Below are positions 16,330-24,671 of a stretch of DNA of 64,000 bases, piece by piece; position 1 is the first letter of the stretch, and every line of letters starts with the position of its first letter. The notes under the pieces were generated by a model, which ran no database searches, was not told where the DNA came from, and saw only the letters and a list, made by a program, of their open reading frames with translations. Source of the DNA: Thermoproteota archaeon (lineage in GTDB: Archaea > Korarchaeota > Korarchaeia > Korarchaeales > Korarchaeaceae); the NCBI GenBank assembly GCA_027061785.1, contig JAMOVA010000011.1, positions 1-64,000 of the forward strand, given 5' to 3'. The translations under genes and the position numbers were made by a program.

Positions 16330-16887
16330 CTACCGGTAAGTTCTTTCACTCAGAAACCTAGGGGCTAAAATGGATAACAGAAGTGATGTCGTTGCCTCGG
16401 TTGTTGGACCAATAGCTATCGCACCGCCACCTGCTACTGGAAGGAACAGGCCCACGAATCCTAGGACAAACGCCTCTATGGGAGGAAATCCGAATATCAT
16501 GTAGAGGATCCACGATGTCGATATGTCATAGAGGAAGGTGGAAAGATATGCGATCATGAAGAGAGAGATGCGCCCTTTGATCCGCAGTCTAGCCCAGAGT
16601 GCTCCTATAGCTCCTGCTATACCGCCGTCAACTAGCGTCCAGATACCCAACCCCAGTATGCTATCTGACACCAAAAACGAGAGGAATCCCACACCAAAGC
16701 CCACATTACTTCCGTAGAGCATGCCTGCTAACATCGTGAAGAGCAGGGGTAAATTAACAAACTGAAGAGGGCCTACAAGGGCGTGCTTCCCTATTCTAGT
16801 GGCTACAGCTAGGGCGCTCCATATACCTATCTGCGCGGTCACTTTTGAAAGCGAAGCATCTTTTTTATCCCCTATCATTATCATCAT
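16330..16887 (-). CDS. ECF-transporter substrate-binding S component
   Basis: The 185-aa protein has five to six membrane helices and the typical S-component features: short loops with Gly and Asp (SFLVSDSILGLG, DGGIAGAIG) and LQFVNLPLLFTMLAGML near the N terminus. Such proteins bind a vitamin or metal-chelate substrate and need the shared EcfT and EcfA subunits, which are absent here and may be elsewhere on the chromosome. The substrate is unknown. The start has three Met codons in a row and the real one is uncertain. Confidence 0.75.
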   Translation of the reverse strand: MMIMIGDKKDASLSKVTAQIGIWSALAVATRIGKHALVGPLQFVNLPLLFTMLAGMLYGSNVGFGVGFLSFLVSDSILGLGIWTLVDGGIAGAIGALWARLRIKGRISLFMIAYLSTFLYDISTSWILYMIFGFPPIEAFVLGFVGLFLPVAGGGAIAIGPTTEATTSLLLSILAPRFLSERTYR

Positions 16888-16969
16888 CCCAATTTAATGT
16901 AAATTTTAGTTAGATTAACTATGTTTTTCGATGGCATGAGCCTCAGCCACGTGAGTTTACATGATGGAA

Positions 16970-16977
16970 TTTAAATA
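16970..16977 (+). promoter_or_regulatory. TATA box of the disulfide-oxidoreductase/surE operon
   Basis: TTTAAATA lies 30-37 bp before the ATG at 17007. Confidence 0.6.
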
Positions 16978-17006
16978 GATGAATGGTCGGTTATCCCGGT
17001 GTAAGC

Positions 17007-17714
17007 ATGGGCCACGCGCACAACCACTCCCAGAGGGTCATTGACGAGCAAACGGCGTCTCAGCTTAAGGCTAGGTTCGACGCCGAGATGATTCGACCTA
17101 TAGAGCTGATCATGTTCAAGGGCGTGGGTAACGAGGAATACTCCCAGTGGACAGAACAGCTACTCAGGGAGCTGGACGAGCTATCTGACAAAATAAGGGT
17201 CGAGATACATGACGTCACCCTAGAACCGGAGCTCATAGAGGAGTTCAAAGTAGCGAAGACACCAACGATCTTGATAGACCCGAGATCCGGATACAAGATA
17301 AGGTACACAGGTGCTCCAGCCGGTTACGAGGCTTGGGCCTTCGTGGAAACCATGATACTGGTAAGTAGGGACGACAGTGGCCTCTCGGATCGCGTCAGGG
17401 AGATCCTCAAAGAGGCAAGGAAGTACGGGAAGGAGGCTCACATAATGATATTTGTGACTCCAACGTGCCCTTACTGCCCGAACCAAGTCCTCTTAGCCAA
17501 CAAATTTGCTATAGAGCTAAAAGGACAAGTTGAGGCGGACTGCGTGGAGGCGTATGAGAATCCTGATTTAGCCGATATGTTCCATGTCTCTGCCGTCCCA
17601 CACAATGTGATAGCTGTGAGGGAGAATGGTAAAGAGATACCCAAGGAGATCTCCATAGGAGTGCAACCAGAGGAAAAGTACGCGATGGATCTGATCAAGG
17701 CCCTGAGGGAGTAA
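17007..17714 (+). CDS. Protein disulfide oxidoreductase with two thioredoxin folds
   Basis: The 235-aa protein of the PDO family has two thioredoxin-like halves. The C-terminal half has the redox motif CPYC near residues 154-157 and cis-Pro in AVPHN. In the N-terminal half the place of CxxC is FKGVGNEEY, so that site is inactive. PDO makes and reshuffles disulfides in the cytoplasm of thermophilic archaea. ATG at 17007 has GGTG five nucleotides upstream; an upstream ATG (16983) would lie too close to the TATA box. surE follows after three bases. Confidence 0.9.
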   Translation: MGHAHNHSQRVIDEQTASQLKARFDAEMIRPIELIMFKGVGNEEYSQWTEQLLRELDELSDKIRVEIHDVTLEPELIEEFKVAKTPTILIDPRSGYKIRYTGAPAGYEAWAFVETMILVSRDDSGLSDRVREILKEARKYGKEAHIMIFVTPTCPYCPNQVLLANKFAIELKGQVEADCVEAYENPDLADMFHVSAVPHNVIAVRENGKEIPKEISIGVQPEEKYAMDLIKALRE

Positions 17715-17717
17715 GAC

Positions 17718-18629
17718 ATGGATTACCACATCCTCCTTACGAACGATGACGGGCTTCATTCCGCCCCCTTCAGGGCTTTTTGGACCGGTTTAATGGAGAG
17801 GAAGATAGGTAAGGTGACTGTTGTAGTTCCTGAGCACGAGATGAGCGCAGCTGGGAAGGGGATCACTCTCCACAAACCTCTCAGGATAAGGAAACTTCCT
17901 GTGAAGGTAAGGGGGTTCGGGTACAGGGAGGCGTTCACGGTCAGCGGAACCCCTGGAGATGCCGTCACCGTTGCTGTGAAGTACATAATGGACTCGGAAC
18001 CTGATGTGGTGGTCTCCGGGATAAATGTGGGTGACAACATAACCTTGGACAACATATTCACGAGTGGCACCATAGCGGCGGCCCTCCAAGGAACGATAAT
18101 GGGGATTACTTCATCTGCATTCAGCGTGGAGATACCTGCAGGACAGCCTAGCCGCCCCGTAGACAGATTCTTAACTCACGCTAGACTAGCAGCGATGATA
18201 ACGGAATGGCTAGTAAAGAAGGGACTACCAGAAGGAGTGGATCTACTCAATGTGAACTTTCCTTATAGGATATCGGAAGATACACCCGTAAGAATAACTA
18301 GGCTGGCACGAATGAAGTTTGAGAACTACGTACTGGAAAGGATTGATACGAGGGGGAACCCCTATTACTGGTTAGGAGGAAACCCGGTTCCGGTAACGGA
18401 GAAGGATAGGGGAACGGATCTTTACGCCCTTATGGTGGAGAGGGCAGTTTCCATAACCCCCATAAACTTGGACTTAAGTGTGAGAGAGCTGGATTGCGAG
18501 GAACTAAACAGAAAAAGAAGAAAAGCTTTGGAGGAGATAGCCTCGTTGGCAGATCAGCTCAAAGAATACCTCGTGGATTTGACTAGAAGACACTCACACG
18601 TTCAGGAGGAAGAGACCACCTCTTTCTAG
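17718..18629 (+). CDS. surE: 5'-nucleotidase SurE
   Basis: The 303-aa protein has the SurE metal site TNDDG near residues 7-11, SGINVGDN near 96, and SGTIAAALQG. SurE removes phosphate from nucleoside monophosphates and perhaps short polyphosphates. The gene follows the disulfide-oxidoreductase gene after three bases and its end overlaps the convergent PPC-domain gene by 36 bp. The C-terminal extension of about 50 residues (from about 250) is charged and of unknown role. Confidence 0.93.
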   Translation: MDYHILLTNDDGLHSAPFRAFWTGLMERKIGKVTVVVPEHEMSAAGKGITLHKPLRIRKLPVKVRGFGYREAFTVSGTPGDAVTVAVKYIMDSEPDVVVSGINVGDNITLDNIFTSGTIAAALQGTIMGITSSAFSVEIPAGQPSRPVDRFLTHARLAAMITEWLVKKGLPEGVDLLNVNFPYRISEDTPVRITRLARMKFENYVLERIDTRGNPYYWLGGNPVPVTEKDRGTDLYALMVERAVSITPINLDLSVRELDCEELNRKRRKALEEIASLADQLKEYLVDLTRRHSHVQEEETTSF

Positions 18630-19007
18630 ATCCCTCCTCAGTTCTCCTTCCAGTTCTATTACTGCTATTTCGCATGTACCTCCTACATATCCCTCGACTA
18701 GATGGCCTGCTACAGTTCTCTCTTCATTCCCCAAGACTACATGTATGTGCGCGAAGGGCTTTCCTTCCCTGAGGCTCACGTTCCCGACCAAAGAGGCCAG
18801 TTCCATAGGTCTGTCCACATCAAAGGTCTCATATTCCTCCTTTTCCGGGTTGAACACAGCGAGTTTAGCCTTGCTTAAGAGCCCCAATCCAGAGAGGACG
18901 GCACCCTTTATTCCTGCCTCGGTGCAGGCCTTAATCACGGAGGAGACGACTTCCTCCCCCCTATCCACCCTTATCATATGTACCTTCTTGATACCAAACG
19001 ACTTCAA
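18594..19007 (-). CDS. PPC/DUF296-domain protein
   Basis: The 137-aa protein is a lone PPC (DUF296) domain: GAVLSGLG near the middle and FAHIHVVLGN, with His residues that can bind a metal. Plant members are fused to AT-hooks; stand-alone archaeal and bacterial members form trimers of unknown function. TTG at 19007 has GGTG six nucleotides upstream; GTG at 19022 is the alternative. It follows the SPFH gene at once. Its 3' end overlaps surE by 36 bp on the other strand. Confidence 0.85.
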   Translation of the reverse strand: MKSFGIKKVHMIRVDRGEEVVSSVIKACTEAGIKGAVLSGLGLLSKAKLAVFNPEKEEYETFDVDRPMELASLVGNVSLREGKPFAHIHVVLGNEERTVAGHLVEGYVGGTCEIAVIELEGELRRDLERGGLFLLNV

Positions 19008-19008
19008 C

Positions 19009-20001
19009 TCAACCACCCGCACTAGGTTGTATGGGATACATAATAGGAGTAGCCTCCCCGGCCGTCACTATTATCGTGGCATTGGACTTAGCTATGTCCT
19101 TCAGCCCTTCTAGGTAGATGACCAGTGGCGCTATCTTATCCGGATCAGCCCCCGATCTAACTAGTATGTCTATGGATCTCGCCGTCCCATTGGCTATTAT
19201 GATCCTGGACTTGGCTTCACCCTCGGCCTCGAGCACCTTGGCGGTAGCTGAGGCGTTGGCGAGTATTATGGTCCTGTTCCTGTCGTAGTAAGCAGCTATC
19301 ATCCTCTGCTGGGACGTTAGTTTCTCTTGGATGGCCTTCAGGAATTCCTCTGGAAGCTTGATGTTCCTGACGTAGACCTCGTCTATCACTATACCTCCGC
19401 CCGTCGTCTCGTCCTTGGCGAATACCTCTTGGAGGAGGCTGAATATCTCAGCGCTAATCCTATCCCTAGCTACTGGTACCTCGGCAGCTTCGTATTTGGA
19501 GAGGACATCTCTGGCGATCTTCCTTATCTCAGGTATTATCAGCTTCTCCTCATAATCCAGAGCTGGATAGGATTCCACGATCTTTGGTACCGAGCTCGGA
19601 ATTATGTGCCACCTGACGGTCAGATCCACCCACGCCTGTAGCCCATCTTTGGTGAGTGATTCTATAGCTGGATAGTCCCCTATAGCGCTACCGTAACCGT
19701 GCTGGACAGCGTTCACATCGGTCCACATGTGAACGGCGTCCGTGGCAATGTAGACTTTCTTGACCGACTGCCAGGGCATCTTGAAGGCCACCTTGGGCCC
19801 TATGACCGGTCCCGATACCTCTCCCGTGAAAGGATCCACTGTCACGGCTGCGTAACCCAGCTCAACGGTGTATACGCTCAGGAAAGAGGCTATCAGCAAG
19901 AGAATCACGAGGGCAGCGGCTAGTAGCACTCTCCCACTAATTTTGGGTTGGTAGGGAAGTTCAGGTGTGTACACAGGTATCTCATCGTCTCTCCTAGGCA
20001 T
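19009..20001 (-). CDS. SPFH/prohibitin-family membrane protein
   Basis: The 330-aa protein has an N-terminal membrane helix near residues 25-45, then an SPFH domain (with FKMPWQSVKKVYIATDAVHMW) and a helical region KVLEAEGEAKSRIIIANGTA that mediates oligomerisation. Members organise membrane protein complexes or help proteases such as FtsH or HtpX. No protease gene is adjacent. The start is ATG with a basic MPRRDDE leader. It is upstream of the PPC-domain gene. Confidence 0.88.
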   Translation of the reverse strand: MPRRDDEIPVYTPELPYQPKISGRVLLAAALVILLLIASFLSVYTVELGYAAVTVDPFTGEVSGPVIGPKVAFKMPWQSVKKVYIATDAVHMWTDVNAVQHGYGSAIGDYPAIESLTKDGLQAWVDLTVRWHIIPSSVPKIVESYPALDYEEKLIIPEIRKIARDVLSKYEAAEVPVARDRISAEIFSLLQEVFAKDETTGGGIVIDEVYVRNIKLPEEFLKAIQEKLTSQQRMIAAYYDRNRTIILANASATAKVLEAEGEAKSRIIIANGTARSIDILVRSGADPDKIAPLVIYLEGLKDIAKSNATIIVTAGEATPIMYPIQPSAGG

Positions 20002-20074
20002 CCTTCAGCTCCCACTATAGTGAGGTATCTCGTCTTTTAAGTTAGCATGTAGCGAGGCGTTGTCTATGTGAACG

Positions 20075-20848
20075 TTAACCGTGGTAAGGAAGGCCCTTCT
20101 CTTCCTCCTCAGGCTTATACTCAGCTCCTTCACTGAGCTTTATTTCTTCCCTAATTATCTCCTCAGCCATCTCCGCTTCCTTCTCCAACTCCTCTAAGTC
20201 TATATTCAAGCCATACAGGGCATCGATTACCTCCAATACCATCTTAGACGCCTTGGGATCAGGGAAGGCGCCACTGGTGGTTCCAAGGAGACAGGCACTC
20301 GTTAGCCCCCTGAGATCAGCGAGCCCAACTAGGAGACCCGCTGCTCCAGTCACATAACCACCGGTTAGGGGCTGGACGCCCGCGGACTGCAGGACCTTCA
20401 TGAAGTCCTCGTCATTAGTGCAAGCGAAGACCCCCGTTACATCTGGTGATCCTGGGACGTACCCGCCCAAGGTAATGACCGTGGTAACTCCCAGCTCTCG
20501 AGCGAAGTCCAGCACGAGCTCCCCTATCTTGTACTGGCCGAAGGCGATTGGCTGAACTTCGGAGGTGAGCACCAAAATGTCATTCTTAGACCCCTCAACT
20601 AGGTAGATCTCATAGGTAGGCGGTTGTATTTCGTCTCCCTCGACCCTCACACCGGAGGATCCATCAGGTAGAGGCAGGTAATCGCTGTAGATGACCGCTA
20701 TCTTCTTGGCCTCAAACTTTCTAATTAGGTAGCTGGCAGCTATCTTACCCACTAGGCCGAGACCCGGGACCCCCTGTATTAGAATGGGATTCCTCGGCAC
20801 CACTTCCTCCAGTCTCACTAGTTCGATGTATCCCACCGAGCTCCCCAT
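20075..20848 (-). CDS. PAC2-family protein (proteasome assembly chaperone-like)
   Basis: The 257-aa protein has the PAC2 core: ILIQGVPGLGLVGKIAASYLI, VITLGGY and DPKASKMVLEVIDALYGL. Archaeal relatives assist 20S proteasome assembly or bind ATPases of the proteasome. It has a second paralogue at 23842-24609, which suggests a heteromeric PAC2 pair as in eukaryotic Pba1/Pba2; that is inference. The C terminus is acidic and ends in PYHG, with Tyr third from the end; proteasome-binding tails have Tyr next to last, so docking is unclear. Confidence 0.85.
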   Translation of the reverse strand: MGSSVGYIELVRLEEVVPRNPILIQGVPGLGLVGKIAASYLIRKFEAKKIAVIYSDYLPLPDGSSGVRVEGDEIQPPTYEIYLVEGSKNDILVLTSEVQPIAFGQYKIGELVLDFARELGVTTVITLGGYVPGSPDVTGVFACTNDEDFMKVLQSAGVQPLTGGYVTGAAGLLVGLADLRGLTSACLLGTTSGAFPDPKASKMVLEVIDALYGLNIDLEELEKEAEMAEEIIREEIKLSEGAEYKPEEEEKGLPYHG

Positions 20849-20866
20849 CAGGGACCCCTTAACTCA

Positions 20867-20874
20867 ATATTAAA
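20867..20874 (+). promoter_or_regulatory. TATA box of the CoADR-like gene
   Basis: ATATTAAA lies 27-34 bp before the ATG at 20901, giving a leaderless mRNA. Confidence 0.6.
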
Positions 20875-20900
20875 CAATGAGGCCTATCTCTGGGATACCA

Positions 20901-22235
20901 ATGCAGTACGTGGTTGTGGGCCATGGCACAGCCGGGCAGACAGCTGCAGCTGTTTTGAAGAAAGTGGATCCGGATTCAGAGGTTTACGTTATAGAGAAGG
21001 GAAAACACGTCTCCATTCATCCATGCGCCTTACCCATGGTCTTAGGAGGCAGACTACCCTTGGAGGCAGTCATAGAGACTGCACCGAAGGGGAGGATCAA
21101 TGTGCTGCTCAGATCAGAGGCAAAACACATTAACTTGCAGAATAAAACCCTCATCTTTGAGAGAGATGGCGAGACAGATGAGATATCGTACGATCGGCTG
21201 ATAATAGCTACCGGACTCAAACCTATATTCCCTAAGGTTGAGGGCATGGATTTAGAAGGAGTTGGAACCGTGTGGGACGTTGAATCCGTCGAGAAACTCA
21301 GCAGAGTTCTGGGGAACAGGGTGGTCGTGGTTGGTGGTAGTGCCACAGGTATAGAGGTCGCAGCGGAACTGGCTAGAACCGGCCGAGATGTGACCCTAAT
21401 AGAAGCCATGGAACAACTCATGCCTGGAAAGATAGATCCCCCAATAGCCTCATCCGTGGCCAAGGCGCTCACCGACATGGGAGTCAAGGTAAAGCTGAAG
21501 ACGCCCATGACTAGGCTGGAGGGATCTGGCGGCAGACTCCGATACGTCGTAACCCCTGCTGGGAAAATTGAGGCCGAAACGGCCGTGGTCGTCATAGGTG
21601 CTAAGCCCAACTCAGACCTAGCCGCTGCTTCAGGGTTGAAGATAGGTGACACGGGTGCCGTCAAGGTGGACGATTACCTCTTCACATCCGATCCCCACGT
21701 TTTAGCAGCAGGTGATGTCGCTGAGGTGAGGGATTTCGTCACCGGCCAACCGACGGCTACCGGTTTGGCATCAACTGCACTGGTTCAGGGCAGAGTGGCA
21801 GCTGAGAACGCAGCAGGCCTTAAGGTCAGGTACAAAGGAGCTCTTTCCCCGTATTTGGTCTCTGTGGGGGACTACTGGTTCGGCGGGGTCGGTATATCGG
21901 CCAGCAAGGCGGAGAAGCTTGGAATGGAATACAGGGCATTCAGGTTCGCTGGATCTGACCTTCCGAGATATATGCCGGAGAGGGACAAGTTCGTGGTGTG
22001 GCTTGTGACAGATCCAGAGGGAAGATTACTGGGTGCGCAGGTCTTCGGTAGAAGAGGAGTTAGGGAAAGGGTGGTCTTCCTGACTGCCGCTATCTATGCG
22101 GGTTTCCATGTACAGGACATAAGGTTGATGGAGTTCGCTTATCAGCCAGAGATATGTGACCTACTAGATCCAGTTGCAGTAGCTGCAGAGGGAATGAGCA
22201 GGAAGTACCGACTATTGAAATCTGCCAGTGACTAA
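20901..22235 (+). CDS. CoA-disulfide reductase/NADH oxidase-like flavoprotein
   Basis: The 444-aa protein is an FAD-dependent pyridine nucleotide-disulfide reductase. It has an FAD motif VVGHGTAGQTAA at residues 5-16, the active Cys in HPCALPM (Cys42), the NAD motif VVVVGGSATGIEVA and a second FAD stretch VLAAGDVAEV. Single-Cys enzymes with this arrangement reduce CoA disulfide or oxidise NAD(P)H. ATG at 20901 fits the TATA box at 20867; an earlier ATG at 20877 would lie upstream of the transcript. The gene overlaps the convergent hypothetical at 22212 by 24 bp. Confidence 0.85.
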   Translation: MQYVVVGHGTAGQTAAAVLKKVDPDSEVYVIEKGKHVSIHPCALPMVLGGRLPLEAVIETAPKGRINVLLRSEAKHINLQNKTLIFERDGETDEISYDRLIIATGLKPIFPKVEGMDLEGVGTVWDVESVEKLSRVLGNRVVVVGGSATGIEVAAELARTGRDVTLIEAMEQLMPGKIDPPIASSVAKALTDMGVKVKLKTPMTRLEGSGGRLRYVVTPAGKIEAETAVVVIGAKPNSDLAAASGLKIGDTGAVKVDDYLFTSDPHVLAAGDVAEVRDFVTGQPTATGLASTALVQGRVAAENAAGLKVRYKGALSPYLVSVGDYWFGGVGISASKAEKLGMEYRAFRFAGSDLPRYMPERDKFVVWLVTDPEGRLLGAQVFGRRGVRERVVFLTAAIYAGFHVQDIRLMEFAYQPEICDLLDPVAVAAEGMSRKYRLLKSASD

Positions 22236-22475
22236 CTTGGCTAATAATCCTCTAGGCTTCTGACCCACCCAGTAAACTTCCTTATCAAGTAATCTAGCTA
22301 GAAAGGCGACAAGGGACGTGTCTGGATCGTAGCAGCCCCCATCGATCACTACGGAATCAACACTTAGGATGGTTCTAACAACATCCTTCCATCCCTTATC
22401 GGTCTCTATAGGAACTCCATCAGGAAAGGAACTACATCTAGGAAGATATGCTATCCTCTTAGTCATTAATCTCAC
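22212..22475 (-). CDS. Small hypothetical protein
   Basis: I do not recognise this product of up to 87 aa. The stretch SVVIDGGCYDPDTSLVAFLA followed by LLDKEVYWVG resembles a Rossmann-type strand and helix, as in nucleoside deoxyribosyltransferase-like folds, but the match is too weak to name. The start may be the second Met (MTKRIAYLP), which leaves 83 aa. It overlaps the end of the DUF354 gene by 17 bp, which supports translation as part of that operon. Confidence 0.5.
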   Translation of the reverse strand: MRLMTKRIAYLPRCSSFPDGVPIETDKGWKDVVRTILSVDSVVIDGGCYDPDTSLVAFLARLLDKEVYWVGQKPRGLLAKLVTGRFQ

Positions 22476-23493
22476 CTAAAACGGACGCAATTACGTCTCT
22501 AGGATCCTCTAGGGCCAGTAACATATCTCTCGTATCCACAACGAAGGAATCGGGATCTCTGAGTATGTCCGTCACGAGACGCTTAGCTTCTTCCAATTTC
22601 TTAGCCCTCCACGTGGGAAACCCTCTCTCCCTTAAGTATTCATTGACATGCAGTTTAACATCGAGCGGGAATACAGATATGGAAGGAGTGCCCAAGAGAG
22701 CTGCCTCCCGTGCCATGGTCCCTCCGCCAGTTATCACCAAGGAAATTTTGCTGAAGAGATCCAGCGTATCCACAGCATCTCTTAAAACGACGAGCTTTCC
22801 ATCCCTGAAAGCCCTCATTCTCGTGAGCTCCTCGACTTGACTCTCGTATCTCGGTTTGACTATGACCTCAGCTCCCATCTCCAGCACAGTTTCCACGAGT
22901 TCCAGCGCTATGGACCTACGTCTACCAAGCAGATAAGAGGCACCACTCTCCTCAGGCCTTATGAACACTTTGAACTCCCTGTTTACGGGTGAAGTTGATA
23001 GAACATAGTCCTTTACCCAAGCAACCTCATCTACACCAGCGTAAGGGACTAAAGAATCCTTAGAAGCACCTAATCGGATCATCTCATTCTCTGGTACTGC
23101 TTCTGGATGAACTATCTTCCAAGATAGGGGAAATGTCAGCCTAGCAACGTGGTAGGAATGGGGCGTGTCGTTCAGAGTAAGGGTCTTGATAGAGAGGCCG
23201 AAGGCAACTCTAACGGCCTCGGGAGATGAGAAAGATATTAAGACGTCAGGATCGAATTCTAATACGGTATCTAAAAGTAACTCAACCCTCTCAGCGTAAG
23301 ATAGGAGTTTATCCTTGAGCCCCCCGATGGCATACCTCCCCACGACCTTGTGCTTGACCCCCAAATCTCTCAGCAAGGACACCGATTCTCTTAGCCCCTT
23401 GACGGTTATCAGATACTCCTTATTCAGAAAGGAGGATATAGCAGCCATCAGTCTGGCCTGCTTAGGGGTTATGACATCTAGCCAGACTTTCAT
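22459..23493 (-). CDS. DUF354-family protein
   Basis: The 344-aa protein matches DUF354, a GT-B-like fold found in Archaea and some bacteria. The conserved LVITGGGTMAREAALLGTPS near residue 253 and the N-terminal WLDVITPKQAR are family features; they resemble the nucleotide-sugar site of glycosyltransferases. The role is unknown; sugar transfer to lipid or surface polymer is inferred. It overlaps the PadR-type gene upstream by 4 bp. Confidence 0.85.
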   Translation of the reverse strand: MKVWLDVITPKQARLMAAISSFLNKEYLITVKGLRESVSLLRDLGVKHKVVGRYAIGGLKDKLLSYAERVELLLDTVLEFDPDVLISFSSPEAVRVAFGLSIKTLTLNDTPHSYHVARLTFPLSWKIVHPEAVPENEMIRLGASKDSLVPYAGVDEVAWVKDYVLSTSPVNREFKVFIRPEESGASYLLGRRRSIALELVETVLEMGAEVIVKPRYESQVEELTRMRAFRDGKLVVLRDAVDTLDLFSKISLVITGGGTMAREAALLGTPSISVFPLDVKLHVNEYLRERGFPTWRAKKLEEAKRLVTDILRDPDSFVVDTRDMLLALEDPRDVIASVLGEIND

Positions 23494-23867
23494 TCACTAC
23501 CTTCCTTCCCTGATTCTCTTTTCAGGGACTCTAGCGTCTTTTCGAGGAATGAAAGTCCTTCATCGAGGAGCTTTCGTCCTGATTCGGTTATCTCATAGTA
23601 GTTTCTCATTTTACCAGTATCTTCACCCTTCCTCTTTGACATTCTCACATATCCCTTGGATTTAAGGGACCTCATCACTATGTATGCAGTTACCCTAGCT
23701 GGCCTCCAGCCGAATCTCTCCTCTATTAGATCGGATATCTCGTAGGGATATGCCGATCTTTCCCTGAGGATGGATAGAACATATAGCCAAAGGTTTTCTT
23801 TCGTCAGCTTGTCCTTCAACCTTTGAAGGGGTGCGGGAAGCCTACCCGACGTACTCCGCGGACTCAT
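23490..23867 (-). CDS. PadR-family transcriptional regulator
   Basis: The 125-aa protein has a winged helix of the PadR type (YPYEISDLIEERFG, VTAYIVMRSLKSKGYV, NYYEITESGRKLL) and a C-terminal coiled helix for dimerisation. ATG at 23867 is chosen because GGTG lies six nucleotides upstream; GTG at 23876 is the alternative. It overlaps the PAC2 gene upstream by 26 bp and the DUF354 gene downstream by 4 bp, so it may control this operon. Confidence 0.85.
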   Translation of the reverse strand: MSPRSTSGRLPAPLQRLKDKLTKENLWLYVLSILRERSAYPYEISDLIEERFGWRPARVTAYIVMRSLKSKGYVRMSKRKGEDTGKMRNYYEITESGRKLLDEGLSFLEKTLESLKRESGKEGSE

Positions 23868-24609
23868 CCATCTCACCGTGTCCTCCTAGTTCCTCTCTGA
23901 TCCTGCGTTCTATCTCCTTTATCAGCTCACTCTTTATCCTTTCTATCTCCTCTATCTCCTTATCTATCATCTCGAAGTCGAGGCCCAGTGAGAAGGTCTT
24001 GTCTAGGATCTCAAGCACGCCTTTCGCCGCCTTGGGATCAGGGGAGTAGTCCGGCGCTACACCACTCAACACCACACTATTCAATCCTCTTATTTTGGCC
24101 ATTCCCAGCATCGAACCAGCTAGACCTATAACGGACTTGATCAGGCTTTCCTTAAGGGCACCAGCATCCAAAAATTTGCCCAACAATTCCTCATCATCGC
24201 CGAAAGCTAGAACCTTACCGGCGTAATTCTCGTCCACGAAGCCCGTTACCACGACAGTTTTAGCTACCCCCATCCTGTCTAGGATTCTCAACACCTCATT
24301 AGCTACCTCCATTCCTCCCCATGGAACTGGCTGGACGTCGCTAGTCACCAGAGCTATGGATGGATCCTTAGATTGAAAAACCGATATAGATGGAAGCGCG
24401 AATCTTCCTTCTTCGAGTACTGAAATGCCCACCATGTTGTTGGGGAACATGAGATATTCGGAGTAGATTTTGGCTACCGGAACGGGATTGAGATTCTTTA
24501 TCAAGTATGTTATCACCTGTTCACCGACATTTGCCATGCCAGGAAACCCGAGTACAGCCACATCAGCCCTCGCAGGCTCGGAGATCTCCTTGACCTTCAT
24601 CCACCCCAT
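23842..24609 (-). CDS. PAC2-family protein, second copy
   Basis: The 255-aa protein has PAC2 motifs in the same order as the protein at 20075: VLGFPGMANVGEQVITYLI, VVVTGFVDENYAGKVLAFG, DPKAAKGVLEILDKTFSLG, and a long charged C-terminal helix. It is the first gene of an operon with PadR and DUF354. Proteasome assembly or a regulatory ATPase role is known for relatives; here it is inferred. It lies divergent from apgM across a 62-bp gap with the TATA-like TATTAAATAA. Confidence 0.85.
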   Translation of the reverse strand: MGWMKVKEISEPARADVAVLGFPGMANVGEQVITYLIKNLNPVPVAKIYSEYLMFPNNMVGISVLEEGRFALPSISVFQSKDPSIALVTSDVQPVPWGGMEVANEVLRILDRMGVAKTVVVTGFVDENYAGKVLAFGDDEELLGKFLDAGALKESLIKSVIGLAGSMLGMAKIRGLNSVVLSGVAPDYSPDPKAAKGVLEILDKTFSLGLDFEMIDKEIEEIERIKSELIKEIERRIREELGGHGEMDESAEYVG

Positions 24610-24671
24610 TTCCCTTACCCTTCCTCTAATGGAGGGGCGACGTATTAAATAAGGGACAGTTTAAAAATCGT

